Assembly: GCF_000426625.1 (NCBI RefSeq)
Contig: NZ_KE384547.1
Span: forward strand, 2,099,159-2,163,158
Direction of reading: 5' to 3'
DNA: 64,000 nt
Source of the DNA: Psychrilyobacter atlanticus DSM 19335
GTDB lineage: Bacteria > Fusobacteriota > Fusobacteriia > Fusobacteriales > Fusobacteriaceae
The notes beneath the pieces are model-generated. The model was not told the origin of the DNA and ran no database searches. It saw only the letters and a list, made by a program, of their open reading frames with translations. Within the stretch, counting starts at the first letter, position 1; every line of letters starts with the position of its first letter. Below are positions 8,585 to 16,211 of this stretch, in pieces. A program made the translations under genes and the position numbers.

Positions 8585-8628
8585 TCTAAAAAAGAAGCTT
8601 TGTATACCTTAATCTACAAAACTTCCTT
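8585..8628 (-). terminator. Intrinsic terminator of the glpQ-TRAP-HAD operon
   Basis: Stem GAAGCTTTGTA/TACAAAACTTC flanked by A and T runs, 10 nt after the stop at 8638; a T run follows on the minus strand. The plus-strand side also has a T run. Confidence 0.8.
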
Positions 8629-8637
8629 TTTATTTTT

Positions 8638-9432
8638 TTATTTCAAATTTTTATGTATTGTTTTCACAGATTCAAATATATAGGTTGGTAAGATATTAGA
8701 TGTTTTCACATCCTCCTCTGTAGCTTCACCTGTAAGCACCAAGATAGAATCTATTCCAGCATTCTCTCCTAATTTCATATCTGTATAGAGTCTGTCTCCT
8801 ACCATAACTACATCTTCCGGTTCCAGATTATACTTATCTAAGATAGACTCTATTATCAGTTTATTGGGTTTACCTATAATCTTTGGAGATACACCAGCAG
8901 CTGCTTCAAACATCTTTATCATAGCACCTGTATCAGGCATACTCTTTCCCATAGGTAGAGGACACACATAATCTGGATGGGTAGCTAAAAACTCCACCCC
9001 ATCCTTTATATAATCACAAGCTATCCATATCTTTTCATAGGTTAAAGTGGTATCAAACCCTAAAACTACATAGTCCGGATTAGAATCCCTGTCTTTAACT
9101 AAGATGAATCCATTTTCTTCAAACTCTGCCTCTAAATATTCATTTCCCAGTAAATAAATTTTGGCTCCTGGTTTGAACTTATTTATATAGATCCTGGTTG
9201 CTTCCCCTGAGGTAAATATCTTATCCTCTTCCACTTCAAATCCCATCTTCTTTAATTTCTCACAGTAAACTCCACTATTTTTAGAGGAATTATTGGTTAA
9301 AAATACAAAGTTTTTTCCTATCTTTTCTATATGTTCTAAAAGCTCCACAGCTCCATCTATAAAATTATCTCCCAAATAGATGGTTCCGTCCATATCAAAT
9401 ATAAAACATTTTTTATTTTTCAATTCACTCAT
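8638..9432 (-). CDS. HAD-IIA family (NagD-like) phosphatase
   Basis: A 264-residue cytoplasmic phosphatase. HAD motif I is FDMDGTIYLGD with the two aspartates, motif II is LTNNSS, the motif III lysine is in IGKPNK, and motif IV is MVGDRLYTDM. The C2 cap sits between motifs II and III, as in NagD, AraL and phosphoglycolate/glycerol-phosphate phosphatases. It starts 8 nt after dctM, so it belongs to the glpQ-dctPQM transcript. Dephosphorylation of glycerol-3-phosphate or a related ester would fit, but the substrate is inferred from context. Confidence 0.87.
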   Translation of the reverse strand: MSELKNKKCFIFDMDGTIYLGDNFIDGAVELLEHIEKIGKNFVFLTNNSSKNSGVYCEKLKKMGFEVEEDKIFTSGEATRIYINKFKPGAKIYLLGNEYLEAEFEENGFILVKDRDSNPDYVVLGFDTTLTYEKIWIACDYIKDGVEFLATHPDYVCPLPMGKSMPDTGAMIKMFEAAAGVSPKIIGKPNKLIIESILDKYNLEPEDVVMVGDRLYTDMKLGENAGIDSILVLTGEATEEDVKTSNILPTYIFESVKTIHKNLK

Positions 9433-9439
9433 AATTCAT

Positions 9440-10726
9440 CTACCCCAGTAAATTTGGTATAAACATAGCTACAGGTGCTGAATAAGTTAGAAGTATCAAT
9501 ACTAACATCAGAGCCACTATGAATGGTATTATCTCTTTTACGAAATCATCTAATTTGACGCCGACTATGGTACAGGTCGTAAACATCATAGACCCGAATG
9601 GAGGAGTTATTCCACCAATCATAATATTAACTATCAGGATTACCCCAAAGTGAATAGGATCTATTCCCATACTTGTTACTGCCGGTACTAATAATGGTGC
9701 TAATATAATAAGAGCTGCTCCACCCTCTATAAACATCCCGATAAATAATAATAATAAGTTAATTATTATTAGTAATACAAACTTACTGTCTGTAAAGTCC
9801 ATCAAGAATGTTGTAATAGTTTGAGGTATTCTTTCTAAAGTTAGATAATAACCAAATACTTTAGCTCCTATGATAAGGAACATAACCGATCCGGTACCGT
9901 ATACCGTATCTCTTAAAATAATTGGTATATGTCTTAACTTTAATTTTTTATATACAAAAGTTCCTATTACTACACAAAATAATACCGCCATTCCTCCTGC
10001 TTCTGTAGGAGTAAATAGTCCAAAACGCATTCCTAATATAATTCCAAATGGAATAAGTAGTGCCCAGATAGAATCTTTAAACTGGATAGCAATCTCTTTA
10101 GGAGTAGCCATCTTGTCTCTTGAAGGCAGATATCCTCTTTTTTTAGAGATTACATGAACAGTTATCATAAGCGCTAATGTCATCAATACACCTGGTGTAT
10201 ATCCTGCTAAAAACATCTTTGATACAGATACATTGGCTATCAATGCATAGATAATCAGATTTGTTCCTGGTGGTATTACTGGACTGACAGAAGATGAAGC
10301 CGCAGTTACTGCTGCTGAAAAGGGAGCACTAAACCCTCTTTTTCTCATTTCTGGCACTAGTATTTTAGATTGCATGGCTGCATCTGCATTTGCAGATCCT
10401 GATATACCACCCATCATCATACTTAAAACTACATTTACTTGAGCTAATCCGCCGGCCATATGCCCTGCTAATACCTCTGCCATTGCCATCAAACTATTAC
10501 TAATTCCAGAATAGTTCATTACCGATCCTACCATTATAAAAAACGGTACCGCTAAATATGGAAATGACTCAATAGAGGTTACAAATCTTTGCATGATCAT
10601 GTTCATTGACATAATATTATCTACGAAGATAAAATAATACATCGATGCACCCATTAATGCAAAGGCTATCGGTATATTTAAGAAAAACAATATAAATAAA
10701 ATTATTATTGGATAAAAACCTTCCAC
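9440..10726 (-). CDS. dctM: TRAP transporter large permease, DctM type
   Basis: The 12-TM-type channel subunit of a tripartite Na+-driven uptake system; 428 residues, strongly hydrophobic throughout. Family signatures include GGISGSANADAA, the SSSVSPVIPPGTN segment and GGITPPFGSM near the C-terminus. The start is a GTG at 10726 preceded by AAGGAAG. It lies between dctQ and the HAD phosphatase. With GlpQ at the head of the operon, the likely substrate is a phospholipid-derived compound such as glycerol-3-phosphate; that is inference. Confidence 0.92.
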   Translation of the reverse strand: MEGFYPIIILFILFFLNIPIAFALMGASMYYFIFVDNIMSMNMIMQRFVTSIESFPYLAVPFFIMVGSVMNYSGISNSLMAMAEVLAGHMAGGLAQVNVVLSMMMGGISGSANADAAMQSKILVPEMRKRGFSAPFSAAVTAASSSVSPVIPPGTNLIIYALIANVSVSKMFLAGYTPGVLMTLALMITVHVISKKRGYLPSRDKMATPKEIAIQFKDSIWALLIPFGIILGMRFGLFTPTEAGGMAVLFCVVIGTFVYKKLKLRHIPIILRDTVYGTGSVMFLIIGAKVFGYYLTLERIPQTITTFLMDFTDSKFVLLIIINLLLLFIGMFIEGGAALIILAPLLVPAVTSMGIDPIHFGVILIVNIMIGGITPPFGSMMFTTCTIVGVKLDDFVKEIIPFIVALMLVLILLTYSAPVAMFIPNLLG

Positions 10727-10750
10727 TTTCTCACTTCCTTTTCGACTAAA

Positions 10751-11233
10751 TTAATTTTTTTCTACTTTTCTTTGCTCATCCATGAATAAGATTATATCCT
10801 TAACCAAAAATTCCAATGAATAAAAGGTCATCAATCCGAATGAAACCACTATAGATGAATTTATATATACATAAGATACCTCTAACGCCGAAGTAATCTT
10901 ATCTGATCCTACTGTGTAGTTGTAACTCAAATAAAAGAGGGTTGCTGTTAAAATAAATAAGAAACTATATATTATTAATTCTAAAAACCTTCTTCCTTTA
11001 TATGGAAGTGCCTGCGTCAAAACCTCCACTCCTATCAATGCTTTGTCTTTATAAGCTGCTGTAGCTCCTAAAAATACAGTCCATATGAAACATCCTACAG
11101 ATACCTCTTCAATCCAAGCAAATTGAATTCCAAAACCATATCTTAAAATAACATTCGTTATTACAGATAATACTGTGACACTTATCGTTATACTCCCCAG
11201 AATTACTTCTATATTTCTAAAGAAATTTTTCAT
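10751..11233 (-). CDS. dctQ: TRAP transporter small permease, DctQ type
   Basis: A 160-residue four-TM subunit that pairs with DctM. The typical FAWIEEVSVGCFIWTVFLGA segment is present after two hydrophobic helices. A longer form starting with TTG at 11251 is possible, but GGGGTGG just before the ATG at 11233 supports the shorter protein. A large stem-loop separates it from dctP. Confidence 0.88.
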   Translation of the reverse strand: MKNFFRNIEVILGSITISVTVLSVITNVILRYGFGIQFAWIEEVSVGCFIWTVFLGATAAYKDKALIGVEVLTQALPYKGRRFLELIIYSFLFILTATLFYLSYNYTVGSDKITSALEVSYVYINSSIVVSFGLMTFYSLEFLVKDIILFMDEQRKVEKN

Positions 11234-11270
11234 ATTCCACCCCATATTCAATTATCTTTAATGTATAAAG

Positions 11271-11323
11271 GATAATCGTGAACAGTCAGTGATAAACTCC
11301 TACCACAACTAGTCACGATTATC
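11271..11323 (-). promoter_or_regulatory. Intercistronic stem-loop between dctP and dctQ
   Basis: A perfect 11-bp stem GATAATCGTGA (11271-11281) / TCACGATTATC (11313-11323) with a 31-nt loop, and no T run. Such structures commonly protect the upstream message, so the binding protein can be made in excess over the permeases. That use is inferred. Confidence 0.55.
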
Positions 11324-11356
11324 GAATTATACCTTTAAAATTTTAATTTTTTCTTA

Positions 11357-12376
11357 TTATTTAGCTCTGATTACTTTTAATTCTTTTTCAATTTCACCGT
11401 AGATTCCAGGAGTCCACTTAGGGAACTTAGAGAATACTTTAGCAGTTTCTACATTGAATGAAGGTAGATCTACCTCATTGAATTTAACTCCTAATTCCTC
11501 TAACTTAACTTTGTATTCTGTTTGTAACTCGACAGTAACATCATTGTTATATTTAGCTCCTGCATCAAATTCTTCTTGGATGATAGTTCTTTGGTTCTCA
11601 GATAATCCTTCCCATACTGTTTTAGAGATAGAAACTGCTGATACACCTAATAAATGATTAGTTAAAGAAACATTTTTTCTAACTTCATATATTTTAGTTC
11701 CATAGATAGTCATTAGAGATCCCTCTAAACCATCTACTACTCCTTGTTGAATTCCACTGTATACCTCTGTAAATGGTAATGGAGTAGGGTTCGCTCCCAT
11801 TGCTTCTAATGTGTACATGTATAATTGACTGTTTGGTACTCTTATTTTTAACCCTTTAAGGTCTGCAGGAGTTTTTACTACTTTATCCGTTAACATACTT
11901 CTGAATCCAAATAAGTAATCTAAAGATAATACTTTGATTCCTTTTTTGTCTGCTTCACCTTTTAATTTTTTTACTAAATCTGATTGAGTCATTGCTAAAT
12001 ACTCATCAAAGTTCTTATATAACATAGGTCCGTTGATAGCGTTAAAATCAGGTACATAGTCTCCTATGAAGTTAAGTCCGTCTACTGATATCCAGTTTGC
12101 ACCATTAGCTACTTGTTCCATACTGTCCTTACCGATTGGTAATTGTCCACCGGCGTATACTTGAATTTCAACATTTCCATTAGATCTTTCCTTGATCTTT
12201 TCAGCTACTCTTTTTAATGACTTAGCTGTCTGCTCGTCTTCTACAAACTTAGTACTTAATTTAATAACTACCTTTTTCTCACCATTTTCTGTTGCTGCTT
12301 CTTCTTTTTTACCACAACTAACAAATAACATAGTAGCTGCTATTAACAATGTTAACATCTTAAAAACTTTCCTCAT
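11357..12376 (-). CDS. dctP: TRAP transporter substrate-binding lipoprotein, DctP family
   Basis: A 339-residue extracytoplasmic solute receptor. The N-terminus has a lipoprotein signal ending LFVSC, so it is anchored rather than free. Family hallmarks are the arginine in LKGLKIRVPNS, which binds a substrate carboxylate (or here perhaps phosphate), and GVVDGLEGSL. Residues LPFTEVYSGIQQG form the usual hinge region. AGGGGG precedes the ATG. Encoded between glpQ and dctQ. Confidence 0.92.
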   Translation of the reverse strand: MRKVFKMLTLLIAATMLFVSCGKKEEAATENGEKKVVIKLSTKFVEDEQTAKSLKRVAEKIKERSNGNVEIQVYAGGQLPIGKDSMEQVANGANWISVDGLNFIGDYVPDFNAINGPMLYKNFDEYLAMTQSDLVKKLKGEADKKGIKVLSLDYLFGFRSMLTDKVVKTPADLKGLKIRVPNSQLYMYTLEAMGANPTPLPFTEVYSGIQQGVVDGLEGSLMTIYGTKIYEVRKNVSLTNHLLGVSAVSISKTVWEGLSENQRTIIQEEFDAGAKYNNDVTVELQTEYKVKLEELGVKFNEVDLPSFNVETAKVFSKFPKWTPGIYGEIEKELKVIRAK

Positions 12377-12435
12377 TTTTTTCCCCCTATTATTTAATTT
12401 TTTATTTTAATAAACGGTTCTTATTAATAACTTTT

Positions 12436-13512
12436 TTATTTATTTATAAAGTTTACGGCACGATCAGGGAAATCTGTAAATACCCCATCTACTCCAACCT
12501 TATTATAAAAGATATCCAGCATATCTTCAAAATCCGATGCATACGCAGGTATTCTACCCTCATCTAATCTGAATGTATAAGGATGTACTTCCATTCCATA
12601 TCTATGAGCATCTTTCACCATATCTGTAATAATCAAATTGTCTTTTGTAGATTCGTCTGTTACAAGCATAGGCTTCCAAGGTCCTATTCCGTCAGCATAT
12701 TGAGATATCTTTTTCATCCCTCCATCTTCAAACATCCAGTCGTAGTTGTAAGGAACTGCTTTTCCATCTTCATATACCATTGTTTCATCCCAGCTAGTCT
12801 CTGCTATTAACTGTACTAACTTAATATCCATTCCAAATTCTGGTAATAATTCTTCTTTTAAACGCACAACTTCATTCGGGTCAAAACATTGTAAATAAAC
12901 TAGATCACTTTTTTTAGTATATCCATACTTTTTAAGAACTTTCAATACTGCTACACTGATGTCTTTCCCTTCATGTCTATGGAACCAAGGCGCCTTAATC
13001 TCTGGATAAATTCCAATATTTTTACCTGTACTTTTATTTAATCCCTGGATTAATTCGATCTCCTCAGCTAAAGTATGAACTTTAAAGTCTGATTTCCAAA
13101 TTGGGAATCTTTCAGGAAATCCTGCTACTGTTTTCCCATCCTTAACATTAAACCCTTCAGTCATCTTAAGACCCTTTATCTCCTTTAACGTAAAGTCGAT
13201 AGCATAATATCTACCGTCTTCCCTCTTTCTATATGGATAAACTTCAGCTACATTGGTTACTCTGTCTAAATAATGATCATGCAGTACAACCAATTCATTA
13301 TCCTTAGTCATAACTACATCCTGTTCAATATAATCTGCTCCCATTGCATATGCCATAGATTTTGCTGCCATACTATGCTCAGGTAAATAACCACTAGCTC
13401 CCCTGTGAGCTACTACAATTTTTTTTGTTTCTTCTTTTTTCTCCCCTGCAACACCTGTACTACTACATCCCACAAATGCCAGCATCAACAATAAACCAAT
13501 TATTTTTTTCAT
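12436..13512 (-). CDS. glpQ: Glycerophosphodiester phosphodiesterase, lipoprotein
   Basis: Hydrolyses glycerophosphodiesters to an alcohol and glycerol-3-phosphate outside the cytoplasm. The 358 residues begin with a lipoprotein signal peptide ending AFVGC. Catalytic motifs follow: VAHRGASGYLPEHS (His-Arg, Glu), EQDVVMTKD and VLHDHYLDR (catalytic His), later YPEIKAP, and FTDFPD near the C-terminus. An in-frame start at 13554 exists but GGGAGGG directly before the ATG at 13512 and the signal peptide support the short form. It heads glpQ-dctP-dctQ-dctM-HAD, a plausible salvage route from lipid headgroups. Confidence 0.92.
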   Translation of the reverse strand: MKKIIGLLLMLAFVGCSSTGVAGEKKEETKKIVVAHRGASGYLPEHSMAAKSMAYAMGADYIEQDVVMTKDNELVVLHDHYLDRVTNVAEVYPYRKREDGRYYAIDFTLKEIKGLKMTEGFNVKDGKTVAGFPERFPIWKSDFKVHTLAEEIELIQGLNKSTGKNIGIYPEIKAPWFHRHEGKDISVAVLKVLKKYGYTKKSDLVYLQCFDPNEVVRLKEELLPEFGMDIKLVQLIAETSWDETMVYEDGKAVPYNYDWMFEDGGMKKISQYADGIGPWKPMLVTDESTKDNLIITDMVKDAHRYGMEVHPYTFRLDEGRIPAYASDFEDMLDIFYNKVGVDGVFTDFPDRAVNFINK

Positions 13513-13631
13513 CTTCCCTCCCTTTTTATTTACGATAAAATATCGCCTTTCCACTAGATAAACATAATCTGACTTTTTTTAACCTTTTTCTCCCTAAACG
13601 TCTCTAACGTCTGATATTTTAACACTTTCAT

Positions 13632-13667
13632 GTAAATTCTTCGTATTTTCTGAGTAAATTCTTCGTA
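13632..13667. repeat. 14-bp direct repeat, 22-bp period, in the glpQ leader
   Basis: GTAAATTCTTCGTA occurs at 13632-13645 and again at 13654-13667, perfectly conserved and two helical turns apart. It lies between the leader hairpin and glpQ. It could be a regulator site for a second promoter, or part of an RNA element. Confidence 0.5.
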
Positions 13668-13675
13668 AAGACAAC

Positions 13676-13726
13676 AAAAAAAGTTATTATAAAAATATTG
13701 TATGCAACCATACAATTTATAATAAC
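13676..13726 (-). terminator. Leader terminator/attenuator of the glpQ operon
   Basis: An 11-bp outer stem (13683-13693 / 13716-13726) and a 7-bp inner stem (13698-13704 / 13709-13715) separated by a 4-nt bulge. On the minus strand seven Ts follow. It lies downstream of the promoter at 13771-13799 and about 170 nt before glpQ, so it is in the leader. CTAGAGTAAATAGAG (13731-13745) lies just 5' of it, resembling the G3P dehydrogenase leader. Confidence 0.78.
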
Positions 13727-13770
13727 CCTACTCTATTTACTCTAGGTGTATTTATTTTTGTCTTATATTA

Positions 13771-13799
13771 AGAATATGACATAAATACTCAAAAGTCAA
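13771..13799 (-). promoter_or_regulatory. Sigma70-type promoter of the glpQ-TRAP operon
   Basis: TTGACT (13794-13799) and TATTCT (13771-13776) on the minus strand with a 17-nt spacer. Start expected near 13764, giving a leader of about 250 nt. The rest of the 13513-13934 gap holds the hairpin, the direct repeat and the next gene's terminator; I see no further gene there. Confidence 0.7.
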
Positions 13800-13894
13800 G
13801 AAAATTGTTCGTTTTATAATATAAAGTGGTTATTTTTTTCACATTTTATGCAATTACGGGGCTATTTAAATAATTTTTCATTACAAAAGTCCAT

Positions 13895-13926
13895 TTTAAA
13901 ATAAAAAACCACCTAAAAGGTGGTTT
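13895..13926 (-). terminator. Intrinsic terminator after the 13935 lipoprotein gene
   Basis: Stem AAACCACCT/AGGTGGTTT with loop AAA and runs of A and T on both sides, 9 nt after the stop. T tract on the minus strand, also one on the plus strand. Confidence 0.88.
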
Positions 13927-13934
13927 TAATTTTT

Positions 13935-14420
13935 TTATTTCTTTTTAAATACAAATACTGCTGCTGCTGCTACTAATATAGCTCCTAAAATTCCAAAAAG
14001 AGTTTTATTGCTGCTACTCTCTTCAACTGGAGTTTCTACCTCTACGGCTTTAGTCTCAATTTCTGTCTTTGCTACTTGCTTGTCTACGTCTGTATCTACA
14101 GTATCATCTACAGATGTTTCCATAACTGCTTCTACTGGTTTTACAACTACTTCTTCCTTCATAGGTTTAGGAGCAGGTTTAGTTTGCTTTTTCACTGATT
14201 TTTTTATCGGTTCCGATACTGACTTATAGTCCTCATCGGTTAAAGCTGGTTTTTCTACCTCTACCGTAACTACTTCAGTAGCTACTACCTCTTCTTGAAC
14301 AACAGCCTCTTCTTGAGGTGCCACCACTTCAACTGTCGTTTCTTTTTTTACAGTTTCATCTTTGCTAGAACAACTTACTAATACTCCTGTTATAGCTAAA
14401 ATTAACATTATCTTCTTCAT
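13935..14420 (-). CDS. Low-complexity Glu/Val/Lys-rich lipoprotein with a C-terminal membrane segment
   Basis: Not a family I recognise. The 161 residues begin with a lipoprotein signal ending GVLVSC (C17). The middle (about 20-135) is a charged low-complexity linker rich in Glu, Val, Thr and Pro, with a short Lys/Pro stretch (KKQTKPAPKPMK). The end is a single hydrophobic helix, LFGILGAILVAAAAVFVF, followed by KKK. Lipid anchor plus C-terminal membrane helix would tether both ends; no LPXTG-type motif is seen. AGGAGG precedes the ATG. It lies 35 nt after yajC, probably in one transcript. Confidence 0.8.
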   Translation of the reverse strand: MKKIMLILAITGVLVSCSSKDETVKKETTVEVVAPQEEAVVQEEVVATEVVTVEVEKPALTDEDYKSVSEPIKKSVKKQTKPAPKPMKEEVVVKPVEAVMETSVDDTVDTDVDKQVAKTEIETKAVEVETPVEESSSNKTLFGILGAILVAAAAVFVFKKK

Positions 14421-14455
14421 GATTAACCTCCTATTATTAGAGTTACTCTTAATTA

Positions 14456-14758
14456 CTATAATACTTTTCTTATAGAATCTTTTGTAAAAGTAAGTCTAAC
14501 TCCTTTATCTACTCTGATCACAATATATTGATCGCTTACAGATACAACTTCGCCTTTGATTCCTCCAGCAGTTATAACATCTTTTCCAGGTTGTAAGGCA
14601 TCTATCATTTCAGCATGTTTTTTTTGCTTCTTTTTATTCGGTCTGATTAAAAACAAATAAAAAATTGCCCCCCATATAATAAGTGTTACTGCCATCCCCG
14701 TGTAGCCAGATGTTTTTCCTGCTTGATCCGCTCCAAAAGCTAAAAAATTACTAAACAT
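14456..14758 (-). CDS. yajC: Preprotein translocase subunit YajC
   Basis: Small inner-membrane accessory of the Sec-DF complex; 100 residues. One TM helix (about 22-40) ends in FYLFLIRPNKKKQKK, the family signature. A soluble domain with GGIKGEVVSV follows. AAGGAG precedes the ATG at 14758, with an extended -10 promoter upstream. Confidence 0.93.
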   Translation of the reverse strand: MFSNFLAFGADQAGKTSGYTGMAVTLIIWGAIFYLFLIRPNKKKQKKHAEMIDALQPGKDVITAGGIKGEVVSVSDQYIVIRVDKGVRLTFTKDSIRKVL

Positions 14759-14792
14759 ATCGTACTCCTTTTTGTTAAGTTTTATTATCTAA

Positions 14793-14801
14793 AGTATAGC
14801 A
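14793..14801 (-). promoter_or_regulatory. Extended -10 promoter upstream of yajC
   Basis: TGCTATACT on the minus strand, about 35 nt before the yajC start. No good -35 at 17 nt; the TGn extension may compensate. Confidence 0.5.
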
Positions 14802-14924
14802 CTATCTTTCACATTTTAAAAATTTTTTTTAGATTATTCTAGGAATAATCATTCATTAAACTTCTACATAATTAAACTTTAAATCCTCAATCTTATTTTT
14901 TTCCATAACTCTACTTAAATATAT

Positions 14925-14957
14925 AAAAAAAAGAGAAGATTTCCTTCTCTTTTTTTA
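14925..14957 (-). terminator. Intrinsic terminator of dnaJ
   Basis: Stem AAAAAGAGAAG/CTTCTCTTTTT with loop ATTTC, 12 nt past the dnaJ stop; T run on the minus strand. Confidence 0.85.
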
Positions 14958-14968
14958 TTTTTTTCTAT

Positions 14969-16111
14969 CTATTTAAATAGATCTTTTAATTTATCAAAAA
15001 ATCCTTCTTTCATACCTGTGTTTTTGTCCTTTAAACTATCTTCAAAAGCTTTCAATAATTTCTTTTGTTCTGAGTTTAATTTGGTAGGAGTCTCAACTAC
15101 AACTTTTACCAATTCATCTCCTACTCTTCCACCTCTTGTACTAGGTATTCCCTTTCCACGAAGTCTGAATACCTTTCCAGTTTGAGTTCCCTCTGGGATC
15201 TTTATCTTTATTGCTTCATCTAGGGTAGGAATTTGTATATCTCCTCCTAAAACAGCCTTAGTATAAGAGATCGGTACTTCACAAACAATGTCTGATCCGT
15301 GTCTTTCAAATATAGCATGTTCTTTTACTCTTATAAATAGATACAGGTCCCCATTTGGTCCACCGTTTTCACTAGCTTCTCCTAATCCACCTAATCTAAG
15401 TCTTTGACCATCATCTATTCCAGCCGGGATCTTCACATGTTTTTCTACTTTTTCCTTCTCTACCCCTGTTCCATAACAAGTAGGACACTTTTCTGTAGGA
15501 ACCTCTCCCTGACCATGACAGTTATCACATTCAACTACATTCTCAAAGTTTCCAAACATAGTTCTCTGAATTTCTTTTACCCTTCCATTACCATGACATT
15601 TTGGGCAGGTTTTCTTACTTGTTCCTGGCTTAGCTCCAGTTCCATGACAAGTATGACATTCACCTTTTCTAAAATATTTAACCTCTTTTTCTGTACCCTT
15701 TGCAGCTTCTTCAAGGGTGATTTCTACAGTATATCTAAGATCCGCCCCAGGTTCTACACGGGGACCACGAGAACCTCCGCCTCCAAAGAATGAACCGAAA
15801 ATATCTTCAAAGCCTCCGCCTCCGCCGAATCCACCGAATCCGCCAAAGCCTCCAGCTCCGCCTCCTCCTTGGGAAAATGCATCATGACCAAATCTGTCAT
15901 ATTTAGATTTTTTTTCTCCATCTGAAAGGACTTGATATGCATCATTTACCTCTTTAAATTTGTGCTCTGCATCGTCTTTTTCCTTTGAAGTTGCATTGCT
16001 GTATTTATCTGGATGATATTTCATAGCTTTCTTTCTATAAGCTTTTTTTATCTCACTTTCACTGGCTCCTTTAGGTATTCCCAGCGTTTCATAAAAATCT
16101 TTTTTAGACAT
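14969..16111 (-). CDS. dnaJ: Chaperone DnaJ
   Basis: Co-chaperone that delivers substrates to DnaK and stimulates its ATPase. Full type-I architecture in 380 residues: J domain (1-70) with HPD in MKYHPDKYS, a Gly/Phe-rich linker (about 79-112), four zinc-finger repeats (CHTCHGTG, CPKCHGNG, CDNCHGQG, CPTCYGTG) and a C-terminal substrate domain. Separated from dnaK by two unrelated genes and a weak hairpin. No CIRCE is visible in the 100 nt before it, so it may depend on read-through or an unrecognised promoter. Confidence 0.96.
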   Translation of the reverse strand: MSKKDFYETLGIPKGASESEIKKAYRKKAMKYHPDKYSNATSKEKDDAEHKFKEVNDAYQVLSDGEKKSKYDRFGHDAFSQGGGGAGGFGGFGGFGGGGGFEDIFGSFFGGGGSRGPRVEPGADLRYTVEITLEEAAKGTEKEVKYFRKGECHTCHGTGAKPGTSKKTCPKCHGNGRVKEIQRTMFGNFENVVECDNCHGQGEVPTEKCPTCYGTGVEKEKVEKHVKIPAGIDDGQRLRLGGLGEASENGGPNGDLYLFIRVKEHAIFERHGSDIVCEVPISYTKAVLGGDIQIPTLDEAIKIKIPEGTQTGKVFRLRGKGIPSTRGGRVGDELVKVVVETPTKLNSEQKKLLKAFEDSLKDKNTGMKEGFFDKLKDLFK

Positions 16112-16211
16112 TTTTTTCTCCTTTTTTTCTTCTTCTTTTTGCCACTAATTTACAGTTGTTTAGTGATTCAGTTTCTATTTTTTTAATATAGATCTTAATT
16201 ATCAGTTATTT

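Noticed and set aside
8517-8590. mgtC leader considered as an M-box or Mn riboswitch
   Set aside because: Too short and without the conserved motifs of those classes that I know.
15404-15793. 129-codon plus-strand ORF opposite dnaJ
   Set aside because: Antisense of the zinc-finger and Gly-rich coding region; low complexity.
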